Below are positions 10,114 to 22,167 of a stretch of DNA of 64,000 nucleotides, one piece after another. The notes under the pieces were generated by a model. It had not been told where the DNA came from, searched no databases, and was given only the letters and a program-made list of their open reading frames with translations. Position 1 is the stretch's first letter, and every line of letters begins with the position of its first letter. The stretch spans positions 236,001 to 300,000 of the forward strand of contig JAPDFW010000044.1 of NCBI GenBank assembly GCA_028826165.1. The letters are read 5' to 3'. A program made the translations under genes and the position numbers. The DNA comes from Anaeramoeba ignava. Taxonomy: Eukaryota; Metamonada; Anaeramoebidae.

Positions 10114-12676
10114 TTAATTTTGATTTTCATTTTCATTTTCATTTTGATTTTGATTTTCGTTTATATTTTCAATTTGATTTTCAATTTCATTTTCATTTTC
10201 ATTTTGATTTTGATTTTCATTTTGATTTTGAATTTCAATTTCATTTTGAATTTCATTTTGAATTTCATTTTCAATTTGAATTTCATTTTCATTTTTATTT
10301 TTATTTTCATTTTGATTTAGATTTTCATTTTCATTTTTATTTTTATTTTCATTTTGATTTTCATTTTCATTTTCAATTTCATTTTGATTTTGATTTTGAT
10401 TTTGATTTTGAATTTCATTTTCGTTTTGAATTTCATTTTGAATTTCAATTTCAATTTCATTTTCATTTAGATTTAGATTTTGATTTTGATTTAGATTTTC
10501 ATTTTGATTTTCATTTTCATTTTCATTTTGAATTTGAATTTGATTTTGATTTTCAATTTGATTTTCATTTTGATTTTGATTTTGATTTTGATTTTGAATT
10601 TCATTTTTATTAAATGAATGAAAACAAGATTCTTTTGGAGGAGTAATTGATCGAATAATTTCTTTAGTTTCTTGATTATCTGAAATTGAATCAAGAATTT
10701 TATCCGAAATTTTAATTTTTTTTCTTTGTTCTAAATTAAGAATTTAAAAAAATAAAATTAAAATAAAATAATAAATTAAATGAAAATATTTGAGATGAAT
10801 TACCAATATAATTTGGGAATTGTTGAACAAATTTTTCAATAACATTTGATAATTTATTGATCCATTTTTGTTTTTCTTCAGCAGATTCACAAGAAATTAT
10901 TAAAGTTCTTTTGATTCCAACAATAAAAAAAGCATTTTTGATTTTGTTTTGAGGGAAATCTTGAATCCAACTTGTATTAATATTTAATGGAATTTTTGGT
11001 TTGAGTTTTGTAAAAACTTTTGTTCCATAAATTAATAAATCATTAAATAGATAAAATTGTCTTTTTTGAAGAGTTCCATGAGAAGATAGTTTTCCCAAAA
11101 CACCTGATTGAAGAAAAATTCTTCCTTCTTTTACAATTTGCTTTTTTGTTTTATTAAATATGAATTAAATATTTTTGAATTAAATATTATAAATTAAATA
11201 TTTTATAAATTAAATATTTTTGAATTAAATATTTTTGGATTAAATATTAATTAAATATTTTTGGATTAAATATTAATTAAATATTTTATAAATTAAATAT
11301 TTTATGGATTAAATATTTTTGGATTAATTATAAATAAAATATTTTATAAATTAAATATAAATTAAATATTTTATAAATTAAATATAAATTAAATATTTTA
11401 TAAATTAAATATAAATTAAATATTTTTGGATTAATTATAAATAAAATATTTTATGGATTAAATATAAATTAAATATTTTATAAATTAAATATTATATAAA
11501 TTAAATATTTTATAAATTAAATATTTTATAAATTAATTATAAATTAAATATTTTTGGATTAATTATAAATAAAATATTTTATAAATTAAATATAAATTAA
11601 ATATAAATTAAATATAAATTAAATATTTTATAAATTAAATATTTTATAAATTAAATATTTTATAAATTAAATATAAATTAAATATTTTTGGATTAAATAT
11701 AAATTAAATATAAATAAATTAAATATAAATTAAATATAAATTAAATATAAATTAAATATTTTATAAATTAATTATATTTACAATCATTGAATTTGTATCA
11801 AATGTTTCTTGAATTTGTGTTAATGTGCTGATATTTTCATTTGATTTAACTTGAAAATCAATTTTAGAAGCAATTTCATTAATTTTTTCAATCGCTTTTT
11901 GAAGATGATTAAAATCAGGATGTTCTTGAGTTGTATATTTAAGAATAGCCTTAAAAAATTCAATTAAAAAATTCAATTAAAAATTTCAATTAAAAAATTT
12001 CATAATATTTTTATAATATTTTTATGTGATTCAAACTTGAAGCATTAAATGATATCTTGGAATTCTTTGAACTGGTAGAATCATAAAATTAAAAATATCT
12101 AAAGAATTACTTCTTTCCAAATTTCTTCCTTTCTATTTTTCAATTCAAAAAAAAAACAAAAAAATAATAAATTTTTTCGAAATTAATTTGACTAAAAATT
12201 ACTTCTAAAAAAGCCTCAAATGGATCTTTCTTCTTGCGCAAAGAATTGACAAGATTTACAGCTTTGCGATAATTTTTGCAGTAATCGAAATACAAGTCCA
12301 AATAACCTGAAAAATCAACAAAAATATCACCAATCATTTTTTGATGAAGAAATTCTTCAAAACGTAAAATTAAAGAATTATATATCTTTTCTCTATGCAA
12401 ATGGTATATTCTCATGCAGTTGTTAAAAATTGCTTTATATTCATCTTCGTTAATCATGCCTTTTTTCTTCTGTGTTTCTCTTTTTAATGGAATCACATAA
12501 ACTTCAACAAGTGTTGTTAATCCTTCAACATAATTTTGTTCCGTTTTTAAAATCTCTTGAATTGCTTCTGCTCGCCGTGATTGTTGTTTGAGTAATTGTT
12601 CATATTGTTTTTTTGCATATTGCATTTTCAATGATGTTTGGAGAATTGATATTTTTTGAGAAAATTGATCTGACAT
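10114..12676 (-). CDS. RhoGEF (DH-PH) with Asn/Gln-rich C-terminal tail
   Basis: Exons on the minus strand: 12676-12203, 12132-12037, 11949-11782, 11140-10804 and 10730-10114, all in frame, giving about 563 residues. A DH domain (about 35-215) has the RAEAIQEILKTEQNYVEGL opening and the late ILPVQRIPRYHLML helix typical of Dbl-family exchange factors. A PH domain (about 250-355) follows, with YLFNDLLIYG and the C-terminal EEKQKWINKL helix. The last ~175 residues are an alternating N/Q, N/E tract encoded by GATTTT/CATTTT hexamers. It should activate Rho-type GTPases at membranes. The long intron 11141-11781 is a TAAATTAAATATTT array. The same DNA gives spurious ORFs on the other strand. Confidence 0.85.
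11141..11781. repeat. intronic AT repeat (TAAATATTTTATAAAT family)
   Basis: Intron of the RhoGEF gene between the DH and PH exons. It consists of degenerate tandem units built from AAATTAAATATTTTATA and GGATTAAATAT variants. Confidence 0.75.
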
Positions 12677-12728
12677 TTTTTTTTTTAAAATGAAAAATGT
12701 AAAATGAAAAATGAAAATTGAAAAAATG

Positions 12729-13610
12729 GAATAAAGAATAATAAATAGATAGATTTAAAATTAATTATATTTTATATATTTAATTAATATTTATTTATTT
12801 AAATTAATTTAAAATAATTCCCAATATTTTAATAAAATTAATAAAATATTTTAATTAATTTATTTAAAAATTTAAATAAAGAATAATAAATAATTAGATT
12901 TAAAATTAATTCTATTTTATATATTTAATTAATATTTATTTATTTAAATTTATATAAAATTATTCCCAATATTTAAATAAAATTAATAAAATATTTTATT
13001 TAATTTATTCCAAAATTTAAATAAAGAATAATAAATAATTAGATTTAAAATTAATTCTATTTTTATATATTTAATTAATATTTATTTATTTAAATTTATA
13101 TAAAATTATTCCCAATATTTAAATAAAATTAATAAAATATTTTAATTAATTTGTTTAAAAATTTAAATAAAGAATAATAAATAATTAGATTTAAAATTAA
13201 TTCTTTTTATATATTTTATTAATATTTATTTATTTAAATTTATATAAAATTATTCTAAATTTTTAAATAAAATTAATAAAATATTTTAATTAATTTATTT
13301 AAAAATTTAAATAAAGAATAATAAATAATTAGATTTAAAATTAATTCTTTTTATATATTTTATTAATATTTATTTATTTAAATTTATATAAAATAATTCT
13401 AAATTTTTAAATGAAATTAATAAAATATTTTAATTAATTTATTTAAAAATTTAAATAAAGAATAATAAATAATTAGATTTAAAATTAATTCTTTTTTATA
13501 TATTTTATTAATATTTATTTATTTAAATTTATATAAAATTATTCCCAATATTTAAATAAAATTAATAAAATATTTTAATTAATTTATTTAAATTAATATA
13601 AAATTAATTT
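12729..13610. repeat. tandem repeat, ~146-bp unit, about six copies
   Basis: The unit contains AATAAAGAATAATAAATA, TTTATATATTTAATTAATAT and ATTATTCCCAATATTTAAAT. Copies begin near 12729, 12876, 13021, 13167, 13311 and 13459. It lies between the 5' end of the RhoGEF gene and the 3' end of a BTB-TLDc copy, and there is no ORF. Its period matches the 6420-7000 array but the sequence differs. Confidence 0.85.
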
Positions 13611-13617
13611 TTAATTT

Positions 13618-15078
13618 TTAAATGAGATAAGTCTCAAATTCATCAACTTCCCATTCATCATAAGAACCAGCTAAATAACTTCTAGCTTTATCTGTTCCAT
13701 ATTTAATTCCATTAGGTAAATTGTAACTTTCACCAAAATTTGATTGAATAGGTTGAAAATCAGAATAAAATTCTAAATCTTCTCCAAAATTTGGAGCAAA
13801 ATTTTGATCATAATAAATTGCAATTTCTTCTTTTCCTTTTTTAATTGTAAATCTTTCAGGTTTTCTATCATTTTTATCATTTCTTAATGAAAAAATAAAT
13901 GCTTTTGGATCAATAATATATCCAGAACTATTTTTTCTATCTTTTTTTCTCCATTTGGATTTCTTAGCTGTCCATCCAACTTCAGTAAATCCTCCAAAAA
14001 TAAAATTATCTTTTGTTTTGATAATAATTAATGTTTTTCCTCTATTATCACAAATATCATGCCATTTCTTAGAATCAAATCCATCTCTTTTGGCTGAAAA
14101 TCCTAATTTCATTTTTGGAAAAGAATTTATCATCTTTTATCCATTTTTTTAATTTATTGTAATGCCTAATTTCTTTAATAATTTCTGAATTAAATTTCAA
14201 TCTTGATTTGAAAATGGATGAATTTTCTTTTTAGTAAATTGATTTAATTCATCATTTTGATTTTGAAGTTTTTGGAATTGAATTAATTTTTGTGAAATTT
14301 GATTTGGAATTAAATCTTGTTTCAAAGTATCTTCAACTTCTTCTTTTGAAAAATCAATAAATCTGATTTTATCAATAATATTTGAAATTTGATCTTGTAA
14401 TTTTTCTTTTTCTTCTTTTTCAAGTTTTTGATTTTCTTTTTCTTGATTAATATTTGATTTATGTTTTCCCCATTTTATTATTGATTGGAAAAATAAAAAT
14501 TCATTTATTCGAATCTTATCATTTAATAAAATTGAATTTAAATGATTTTCTTCAAGTTCAAGAAAAAAAGGAGTTTTAATAAATTCATTAAAATTTTTTG
14601 AAATAAATTGATAAGAAGAATCTAATAATTGAGTTAAATTCATTAATTCAGATAATTTAAGGACATCAACAACAGTTTCCATTTGTGTATTCTTTTTAAT
14701 AAATTTTGAAGAAACTTCAATTAATTCATCAATTAAATATTTTGATGAAAAAATTAAAATTTGAATTGCATTTTCTAAATTAATTTTAATTTTTCCTGAA
14801 TAAAGATAATTCAAAATTGAAGATAAAATTGAATTTGAAACATCTTTTAAAATTAATTTATTTTCTTGAAATTCTTTCATTTTAGAATTAAAAAGAGATT
14901 TAAAATATTGACTTCTTGAAGAAAGAATTGATTTATGAGTTTTAAATGAAGTTTTATCTTGTTCACAAATTATTTCAAAATCAAAATAACTTTCTTCTTG
15001 ATTTTGATTTTGATTTTGATTTTGAAATAAATTTTTTAAATCGTTTGAAAGTTTTTTTAAATTTAAATAACTTTCCAT
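13618..15078 (-). pseudogene. BTB-BACK-TLDc gene, copy 1 (frame broken twice)
   Basis: The BTB-BACK part is open from 15078 to about 14197 and the TLDc part from 14133 to 13618. BTB motif: KTHKSILSSRSQYFKSLFNS; TLDc motifs: KLGFSAKRDG, FGGFTEVGW and the final GSYDEWEVDEFETYLI. Compared with copy 2 (16714-18146), one base is missing near 14233 (TTTTTAGT against TTTTTGAGT) and one T is extra near 14112 (CATTTTTGG against CATTTTGG). The two cancel in length, but the stretch between them contains a stop. With them corrected the protein would be near 487 residues, like the intact neighbour. Both lie in or beside T runs, so sequencing error is as likely as true decay. BTB proteins often serve as cullin-3 adaptors. 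Confidence 0.75.
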
Positions 15079-15150
15079 TTGAAAAGAAAGAAAAGAAAAA
15101 AATGAAAAAAAAAAATTTTTCATTTTTTCATTTTTTCATTTTGTTATAAA
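15079..15150. promoter_or_regulatory. 72-bp divergent promoter region
   Basis: Only 72 bp separate the start codons of BTB-TLDc copy 1 (-) and the intact BTB-TLDc gene (+). The stretch contains an A-rich run, AAATTTTTCATTTTTTCAT and further CATTTTT units. Such tracts stand directly before many start codons in the window, so a shared bidirectional promoter is inferred. Confidence 0.4.
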
Positions 15151-16623
15151 ATGGAATCAAAAAAAACTTTTGAAAATTATTCAAAATTAAGCACAGATTT
15201 TGAAGATCTTCTCCATTCAAAAAATTACAGTGATTTTCGAATAATTGTTAAATCACAATTACAAGAAACGAAAACATTTGAATGTCATCGAGCAATATTA
15301 TCAAGTCGAAGTGATTATTTTCATGGACTTTTTCGAAGCCAAATGATAGAAGCGCAAACAGGATTCATAGAATTTGAAGATGTAATGCCTCAAGTGATGG
15401 AAAACTTACTCAGTTATATTTATTCAGGAAAACTTGAAATCAATTCAGAAAATGCAGTTGAAATTTTAGTTTTTTCATCACGTTTTTGTTTTCATGATTT
15501 ACTTGATTTTGTAACTGATTTTATCAATGATTCTTTATCTGTTGATACAGTTATTCATGTTCTTGGAGTCGCTGATTCTTTTGGAATTCAAATTATGAAG
15601 GAAAAATGCATGAAATTCATCGCAATGAATTTTTATGATATTGTTGAAAATGGAGAATTTTTCCAACTTTCTCATAATGATTTATGTGATATTCTTAAAG
15701 AAGAAATTCTTGATATTCCTGATGAATATTTTTTATTCAATTCACTTATTCGTTGGATTCAACATGAAAAAAAATTACCTGAATCAACTGGCAAACAAAT
15801 ACAAAAACAAGCGTTTCAACTTCAAGAAAAAATGAATCTTTTTATTCCGCAAATTCGCTTCAAAGACTTCACAGAAAAGCAACTGAATCAAGTTTCAAAA
15901 ACAAGTTTATTGAGACAAGAAATAATAGAAGATGTTCGTGAATTCCAAAAATTGGAAAAATCAAATCAAGTGCAAAAATTAAAAGAAATGAAGCAAAAAT
16001 TCAAGAAAGAAGAAATGTTTATTCTTTCACCACGTTCCAAATTTCCCAACAGCTCGATCATCAAGGATAGACATCACATTGCACTTTTAAGAGAATGGAT
16101 CAATGATAACCCGTTTTTTTCGAAAATGAGACTTGCATTCTCAAGTCAAAGAGACGGAGCAAAAGGGAAAATATTTCACGAGAAATGCGACAAACAAGGT
16201 CAAGCATTAGTAGTAATTCTGACTCTAGATGGATATATTTTTGGCGGATATACAAAGGTTGGATTTGATTCAGATCTTATTTGGGAATCTGAGAGATTTA
16301 AAAAGGAAGGAATGGGTCATATAAAGGATCCTGATGCTTTTTTGTTCTCATTGGCCAATCCAAAAAATTATTCACCTTTCAAAGTTTCTCCAAAAGATGA
16401 TTCACTTGATTATGCTGTTTTTTATCATTCAACAAAAGGTCCTAGTTTTGCTGGTGATTTGGAATTGAGATCAGATTTATCTAGTGGTTGGACTAATTTC
16501 GGTTGGGATTATAAATTACCTTTTCCCAGTTTGTCTCATGGTGATGAATCTAAGAAAATTTTTGCTGGATCTTATGATAGTTGGAAAGTAAAAGTTGTTG
16601 AAGTATTTTTGAAGAAATTTTAA
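15151..16623 (+). CDS. BTB-BACK-TLDc domain protein (intact)
   Basis: An intronless ORF of 490 residues. The BTB domain spans about 25-130 (DFRIIVK, FECHRAILSSRSDYFHGLF, LLSYIYSGKLEI). A BACK-like helical region spans about 130-275. A TLDc domain (about 310-490) has MRLAFSSQRDG, GYIFGGYTKVGF, DPDAFLFSL, FAGDLELRSD and the terminal FAGSYDSWKVKVVEVFL. In other eukaryotes this arrangement occurs in substrate adaptors and oxidative-stress proteins. It is flanked on both sides by inverted, broken relatives; its DNA differs clearly from theirs, so it is an older paralogue. No substrate can be inferred. Confidence 0.9.
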   Translation: MESKKTFENYSKLSTDFEDLLHSKNYSDFRIIVKSQLQETKTFECHRAILSSRSDYFHGLFRSQMIEAQTGFIEFEDVMPQVMENLLSYIYSGKLEINSENAVEILVFSSRFCFHDLLDFVTDFINDSLSVDTVIHVLGVADSFGIQIMKEKCMKFIAMNFYDIVENGEFFQLSHNDLCDILKEEILDIPDEYFLFNSLIRWIQHEKKLPESTGKQIQKQAFQLQEKMNLFIPQIRFKDFTEKQLNQVSKTSLLRQEIIEDVREFQKLEKSNQVQKLKEMKQKFKKEEMFILSPRSKFPNSSIIKDRHHIALLREWINDNPFFSKMRLAFSSQRDGAKGKIFHEKCDKQGQALVVILTLDGYIFGGYTKVGFDSDLIWESERFKKEGMGHIKDPDAFLFSLANPKNYSPFKVSPKDDSLDYAVFYHSTKGPSFAGDLELRSDLSSGWTNFGWDYKLPFPSLSHGDESKKIFAGSYDSWKVKVVEVFLKKF

Positions 16624-16713
16624 ATGAAATTTTTTTTTTTTAATTCAAAATGAGAAAGAAATTCAAAATCAAATTCAAAACCAATTTTAAATTTTTAATT
16701 TTCATATTAAATT

Positions 16714-18146
16714 TTAAATGAAATAAGTCTCAATATCATCAACTTCCCATTTATTTAGAGAACCAGCTAAATAACTTTTAGCTTTATCTGTTCCATATTT
16801 AATTCCATTAGGTAAATTGTAACTTTCACCAAAATTTGATTGAATAGGTTGAAAATCAGAATAAAATTCTAAATCTTCTCCAAAATTTGGAGCAAAATTT
16901 TGATCATAATAAATTGCATTTTCTTCTTTTCCTTTTTTAATTGTAAATCTTTCAGGTTTTCTATCATTTTTATCATTTCTTAATGAAAAATAAATGCTTT
17001 TGGATCAATAATATATCCATAATTAAGAAAATTTGAATTCCATTTGGATTTCTTAGCTGTCCATCCAACTTCAGTAAATCCTCCAAAAATAAAATTATCT
17101 ATTGTTTTTATAATAATTAATGTTTTTCCTCTATTGTCACAAATATCATGCCATTTCTTAGAATCAAATCCATCTCTTTTGGCTGAAAATCCTAATTTCA
17201 TTTTGGAAAAGAATCTATCATCTTTTATCCATTTTTTTAATTTATTGTAATGCCTAATTTCTTTAATAATTTCTGAATTAAATTTCAATCTTGATTTGAA
17301 AATGGATGAATTTTCTTTTTGAGTAAATTGATTTAATTCATCATTTTGATTTTGAAGTTTTTGGAATTGAATTAATTTTTCTGAAATTTGATTTGGAATT
17401 AAATCTTGTTTCAAAGTATCTTCAACTTCTTCTTTTGAAAAATGAATAAATCTGATTTTATCAATAATATTTGAAATTTGATCTTGTAATTTTTCTTTTT
17501 TTCTTTTTCTTGATTAATATTTGATTTATGTTTTCCCCATTTTATTATTGATTGGAAAAATAAAAATTCATTTATTCGAATCTTATCATTTAATAAAAGT
17601 GAATTTAAATGATTTTCTTCAAGTTCAAGAAAAAAAGGAGTTTTAATAAATTCATTAAAATTTTTTGAAATAAATTGATAAGAAGAATCTAATAATTGAT
17701 TGAAGTTCATTGAATCAGATAATTTAAGGATATCAACAACAGTTTCAATTTGTGTATTCTTTTTAATAAAATTGAAACAAACTTCAATTAATTCATCAAT
17801 TAAATATTTTGATGAAAAAATTAAAATTTGAATTGCATTTTCTAAATTAATTTTAATTTTTCCTGAATAAAGATAATTCAAGATTGAAGATAAAATTGAA
17901 TTTGAAACATCTTTTAGAATTAATTTATTTTCTTGAAATTCTTTCATTTTAGAATTGAAAAGAGATTTAAAATATTGACTTCTTGAAGAAAGAATTGATT
18001 TATGGGTTTTAAATGAAGTTTTATTTTGTTCACAAATTATTTCAAAATCAAAATAACTTTCTTCTTGATTTTGATTTTGATTTTGATTTTGAAATAAATT
18101 TTTTTAAATCATTTGAAAGTTTTTCTAAATTTAAATAACTTTCCAT
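16714..18146 (-). pseudogene. BTB-BACK-TLDc gene, copy 2 (several frame breaks)
   Basis: Very similar in DNA to copy 1 (13618-15078), including the 5' leader. Differences that break the frame: an extra T near 18107 in the Asn/Gln tract, a ~22-bp deletion near 17500 in the Lys/Glu-rich linker, and one missing A near 16986 inside the TLDc domain. The largest open pieces are 17947-17411 (BTB-BACK) and 17414-16980 (TLDc). The N-terminal MESYLN start is still present at 18146. It is most likely a pseudogene arising from a recent duplication of copy 1, although two of the three breaks are single-base changes in homopolymers. Confidence 0.75.
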
Positions 18147-18225
18147 TTGAAAAGAAAGAAAAGAAAAAAATGAAAAAAAAAAATTTTTTCGAAATTATTT
18201 TTCATTTTTTTTATAAAATAAAACA
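18147..18225. promoter_or_regulatory. 79-bp divergent promoter region
   Basis: Short A- and T-rich spacer with AATTTTTTCGAAATTATTTT and CATTTTTT between the BTB-TLDc copy 2 start (-) and the GH13 gene start (+). A bidirectional promoter role is inferred from position only. Confidence 0.35.
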
Positions 18226-21200
18226 ATGCAAGAATATATAAAATTTTTAAAGAAAAATTCCATGTTAAAACAATCAAAAGAATTATATGAAAAATATATA
18301 AAAGGAAAACAACAACAATTTTTAAATAGTTTTGGGAAACCAAAAACAAAAGAATTACTTGAAGTAGGAGATACATGGTTTAATGCATATCCTGAAGCAA
18401 CAATATTTCCTGATGATTTATCATTTTTAGAATATCTTGGATCAGAAGAAATATGGAAATATTTTCAAAAAATAGGGATTCAAGTTATTCATACTGGACC
18501 TATTAATAAATCAGGTGGAATTCAATTTAAAAATTTTTCTCCAACTGTTGATGGATTTTTTGATAGAATTTCTTTTGATATTGCTAATGAATTTATTTCT
18601 TCTAATTCTAATTCTAATTCTAATTCTAATTCTAATTCTAATTTGAATTCTAATTTGATTGGTTCTTCTCAATTTCAAAATTTGGTCAAAACTGCTAAAA
18701 AATTTAATGGTTTAATTGCTGGAGATGTTGTTCCTGGTTAATAATTAAAATTAAAATTAATATTCATTTATAAAATTAAAATTAAAATTAAAATTAATAT
18801 TCATATTCATTTATAAAATTAATATTAAAATCAAAATTAAAATTAAAATTAAAATTAAAATTAAAATTAAAATTAAAATCAAAATTAAAATTAAAATCAA
18901 AATTAAAATTAAAATCAAAATTAAAATTAAAATTAAAATTAAAATTAAAATTAAAATTAAAATTAAAATTAAATTTAAAATTAAAATTAATATTAAATTT
19001 AAAATTAAAATTAAAATTAAAATTAATATTAAATTTAAAATTAAAATTAAAATCAAAATTAATATTAAAATTAATATTAAAATCAAAATTAATATTAATA
19101 TTAAAATTGAAATTAAAATTAAAATTTAGGTCATACTGGAAAAGGATTTGATTTTAGACTTGCAGAAAGAAATTATGGAGAATATCCTGGAATTTATATG
19201 ATGATTGAATTACCCAAAGAATATTGGGAAATTGTACCAAAAGTAGAAAATGAATGGGATTCAGCAAATTTAACAAAAACTTTAGTAAGAAAATTTATAA
19301 AAGAAGGGATAATTCCAGGTAAAAAAAAATAATAAAAAAAAGAATATTTATAAAAAGAAAAAAAAAGTGGAACAAAAAAGTTCTTAATTTTTTTTTAAAA
19401 TTTTTTTGAATTAGGTGAACTTGAAAGAGTAATGTTTTTAGATCCATCAAATCCAACAGAAGAACTTTCTGGTTGGGATGTTACTGGTGAAATTGAATGT
19501 GTGGATAATTTAAAAAGAAGATGGATATATCTTCATTATTTTAAAAGAGGTCAACCAACTGTAAATTGGTGTGATCCAACTTGTGGAGCTGAAAGAATTG
19601 TTATGGGAGATTTAACTAAAATATTATGTGAATATGGAGCTAAAATTGTTAGAATGTAATCAATATTTTTTTGAATATTGAATTGAATTGAATATTGAAT
19701 TGAATATTGAATTGAATATTGAATATTAAATATTAAATATTAAATTGAATTGAATATTGAATTGAATTGAATATTGAATATTAAATTGAATTGAATTGAA
19801 TATTGAATTGAATATTAAATATTAAATTGAATTGAATTGAATTGAATTGAATATTGAATTAAATTGAATTGAATATTGAATTGAATATTGAATTGAATAT
19901 TAAATATTAAATTGAATTAAATTGAATTAAATTGAATTAAATTGAATTGAATATTGAATTGAATATTGAATTAAATTGAATTGAATATTGAATTAAATAT
20001 TGAATTGAATTGAATTAAATATTGAATTAAATATTGAATTAAATATTGAATTAAATATTAAATTAAATTGAATTGAATATTGAATTGAATTGAATATTGA
20101 ATATTGAATATTGAATTGAATATTGAATTGAATTAAATGTTGAATATTGAATTGAATAAATATTAAATATTAAATATTATATTGAATTGAATATTGAATT
20201 AAATATTAAATATTAAATTGAATTAAATTGAATTAAATTAAATATTAAATTGAATTGAATATTAAATTGAATTAAATTGAATTAAATTGAATTAAATTGA
20301 ATTAAATTGAATTGAATATTGAATTGAATATTGAATTGAATTGAATTGAATTGAATTGAATTGAATATTGAATTGAATATTGAATTAAATTAAATCGAAT
20401 TGAATATTAAATATTGAATTGAATTGAAAATTGAATTAAATATTTAACTTAATATAGTGATGCTAATCCTTTTCTTGGATTTGAGAAAAAGGAAAATACA
20501 ACTATTGGATGGACTGAAGGACATCCTTTATCAATAATTGGAACAAATAAAATTGCTTTTATGGCAAGAAAACTTGGAGGTAAATTATTAAATTTTTTAA
20601 ATTAAAATTTAATTTAATTTAATTTAAATTCTTTTTAAATTCTTTAGGATGGACTTTTCAAGAATTAAATTTAACTTTAGAATCAATTAAAGAATTTTCT
20701 CAAAATGGACCTGATTTATCTTATGATTTTGGAACTAGAACAGCTTTAATGCATTCATTATTAACAAAATCACCAGAATTTCTTCAATTAATGTTAAAAG
20801 AGATGGTAGAAGTTTATCAAATTCCATTTCAAACATTAATACATGGGTAAATAAATTAAAATTGAAATCAAAATTAAAATTCATTTATAAAATTAAAATT
20901 CATTTATAAAATTAAAATTCATTTATAAAATTAAAATTCATTTATAAAATTAAAATCGGATAAAAAATTTAAATTAAAATTCATTTATAAAATTAAAATC
21001 GGATAAAAAATTAAAATTAAAATTAAAATTCTTTTTAAAATTCTTTTATAAAATTAAAATTCATTTATAAAATTAAAATTAGTTTACAAAATCATGATGA
21101 AATTACTTACGGTAAATAATTTCTTAAAGAGTCACAAAAAAAACAAAATATAATAAAAATAATACAAAAACATAAAACAAACAGAATTGGTTCATTTTGA

Positions 21201-22017
21201 AAAACATCCAGATCAAGAATACATTTATAAAGATCAAAAAATAACAGGAAAAGAATTAAGAAATCAAATTAGAAATGATTTTCATAAATTTTCAAGCTCA
21301 TTAAATTACATGAACAAAAACATATTCAGCGGGAATGGATTATGCACAACACTCACAGGATTAGTAGGAGCATCTTTAGGATGTAAAACATATGAAGAAA
21401 TGGTTCAAAACAAGAAAAAAATAGTTGAAGGTCATTTAATTCTTGCCATGTTCAATTCGATGATTGGAGGGGTTTTTCAGATATCAGGCTGGGATCTTAT
21501 TGGTGCTGCTCCCTTGTTTGTTAAGGAGCTTGAAGAGGATCCTCAATTCAAGGATTTTATCATGACTAAAATTCATCAAGATGGAGATTATAGATGGATC
21601 AATAGAGGAGCTTATGATTTATTGGAAAGTTCTCCAAACAAAAATTGCTCAAGATCTAATACACCTGCTGCAAAATCTTTATATGGATCTTTACCTCAAC
21701 AAGAAAAGGATGATGATTCTTTTTATTCTCAAATTAAATCTTTGCTAGAAATTCGTAGAAAATATAAAATTTTTTCTTCTGAAATTCACAAAATTTTATC
21801 ACCAAAAAATCAAGATAAAATCATTCTTATTCAATCTCGTCTTGAAAACCAAAATCAACATATTCTCTTGGCAATTAATTTTAAGGAATCAGGAAATTCT
21901 GTTAAGGAAAAGATTGATTTTGATTGGGAAATTTTTGATATTAAAATGATTTTTTCAAATCAAAAAAATACAAACAAATTTATTTGGAAACAACAAGAAA
22001 AAGACTTTAGAAATTGA
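18226..22017 (+). CDS. GH13 alpha-amylase-superfamily enzyme (trehalose synthase/maltosyltransferase-like)
   Basis: Exons: 18226-18736, 19130-19318, 19415-19655, 20458-20579, 20648-20846, 21083-21111 (29 nt) and 21185-22017, about 707 residues. GH13 conserved regions are visible: region I GDVVPGHTGKGFDF, region II IVRIDANPFLG with the nucleophile Asp (about 315), region III GWTEGHP with the acid/base Glu (about 334), and region IV LQNHDEITYELVHF with the transition-state Asp (about 426), encoded by the micro-exon. LAERNYGEYPG and the NHDE-TYEL context resemble bacterial-type enzymes acting on maltose or alpha-glucan; substrate specificity cannot be fixed. After the annotated stop, a frame shifted by one base continues TLEIDLNPWECSTFLI to a stop at 22068, so the true C-terminus may lie there. 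Confidence 0.75.
19656..20457. repeat. intronic TTGAATTGAATA repeat
   Basis: Intron 3 of the GH13 gene, 802 bp of tandem GAATTGAATATT variants. It splits the codon just before the catalytic Asp (RI|DANP). Confidence 0.8.
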
Positions 22018-22167
22018 TTTGAATCCTTGGGAATGTTCAACTTTCTTGATTACTTTTTCTCTCAAATAAATTTTTTTCATTTTTTTCATTTTTTTCATTT
22101 TTCATTTTTCATTTTTTCATTTTTTCATTTTTAAAAATTAAAATTAAAATTAAAATTAATATTAAAA

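Noticed and set aside
10083-10613. Plus-strand ORF rich in Phe-His-Phe-Asp
   Set aside because: Antisense shadow of the Asn/Gln tail of the RhoGEF, which joins in frame to a PH domain.
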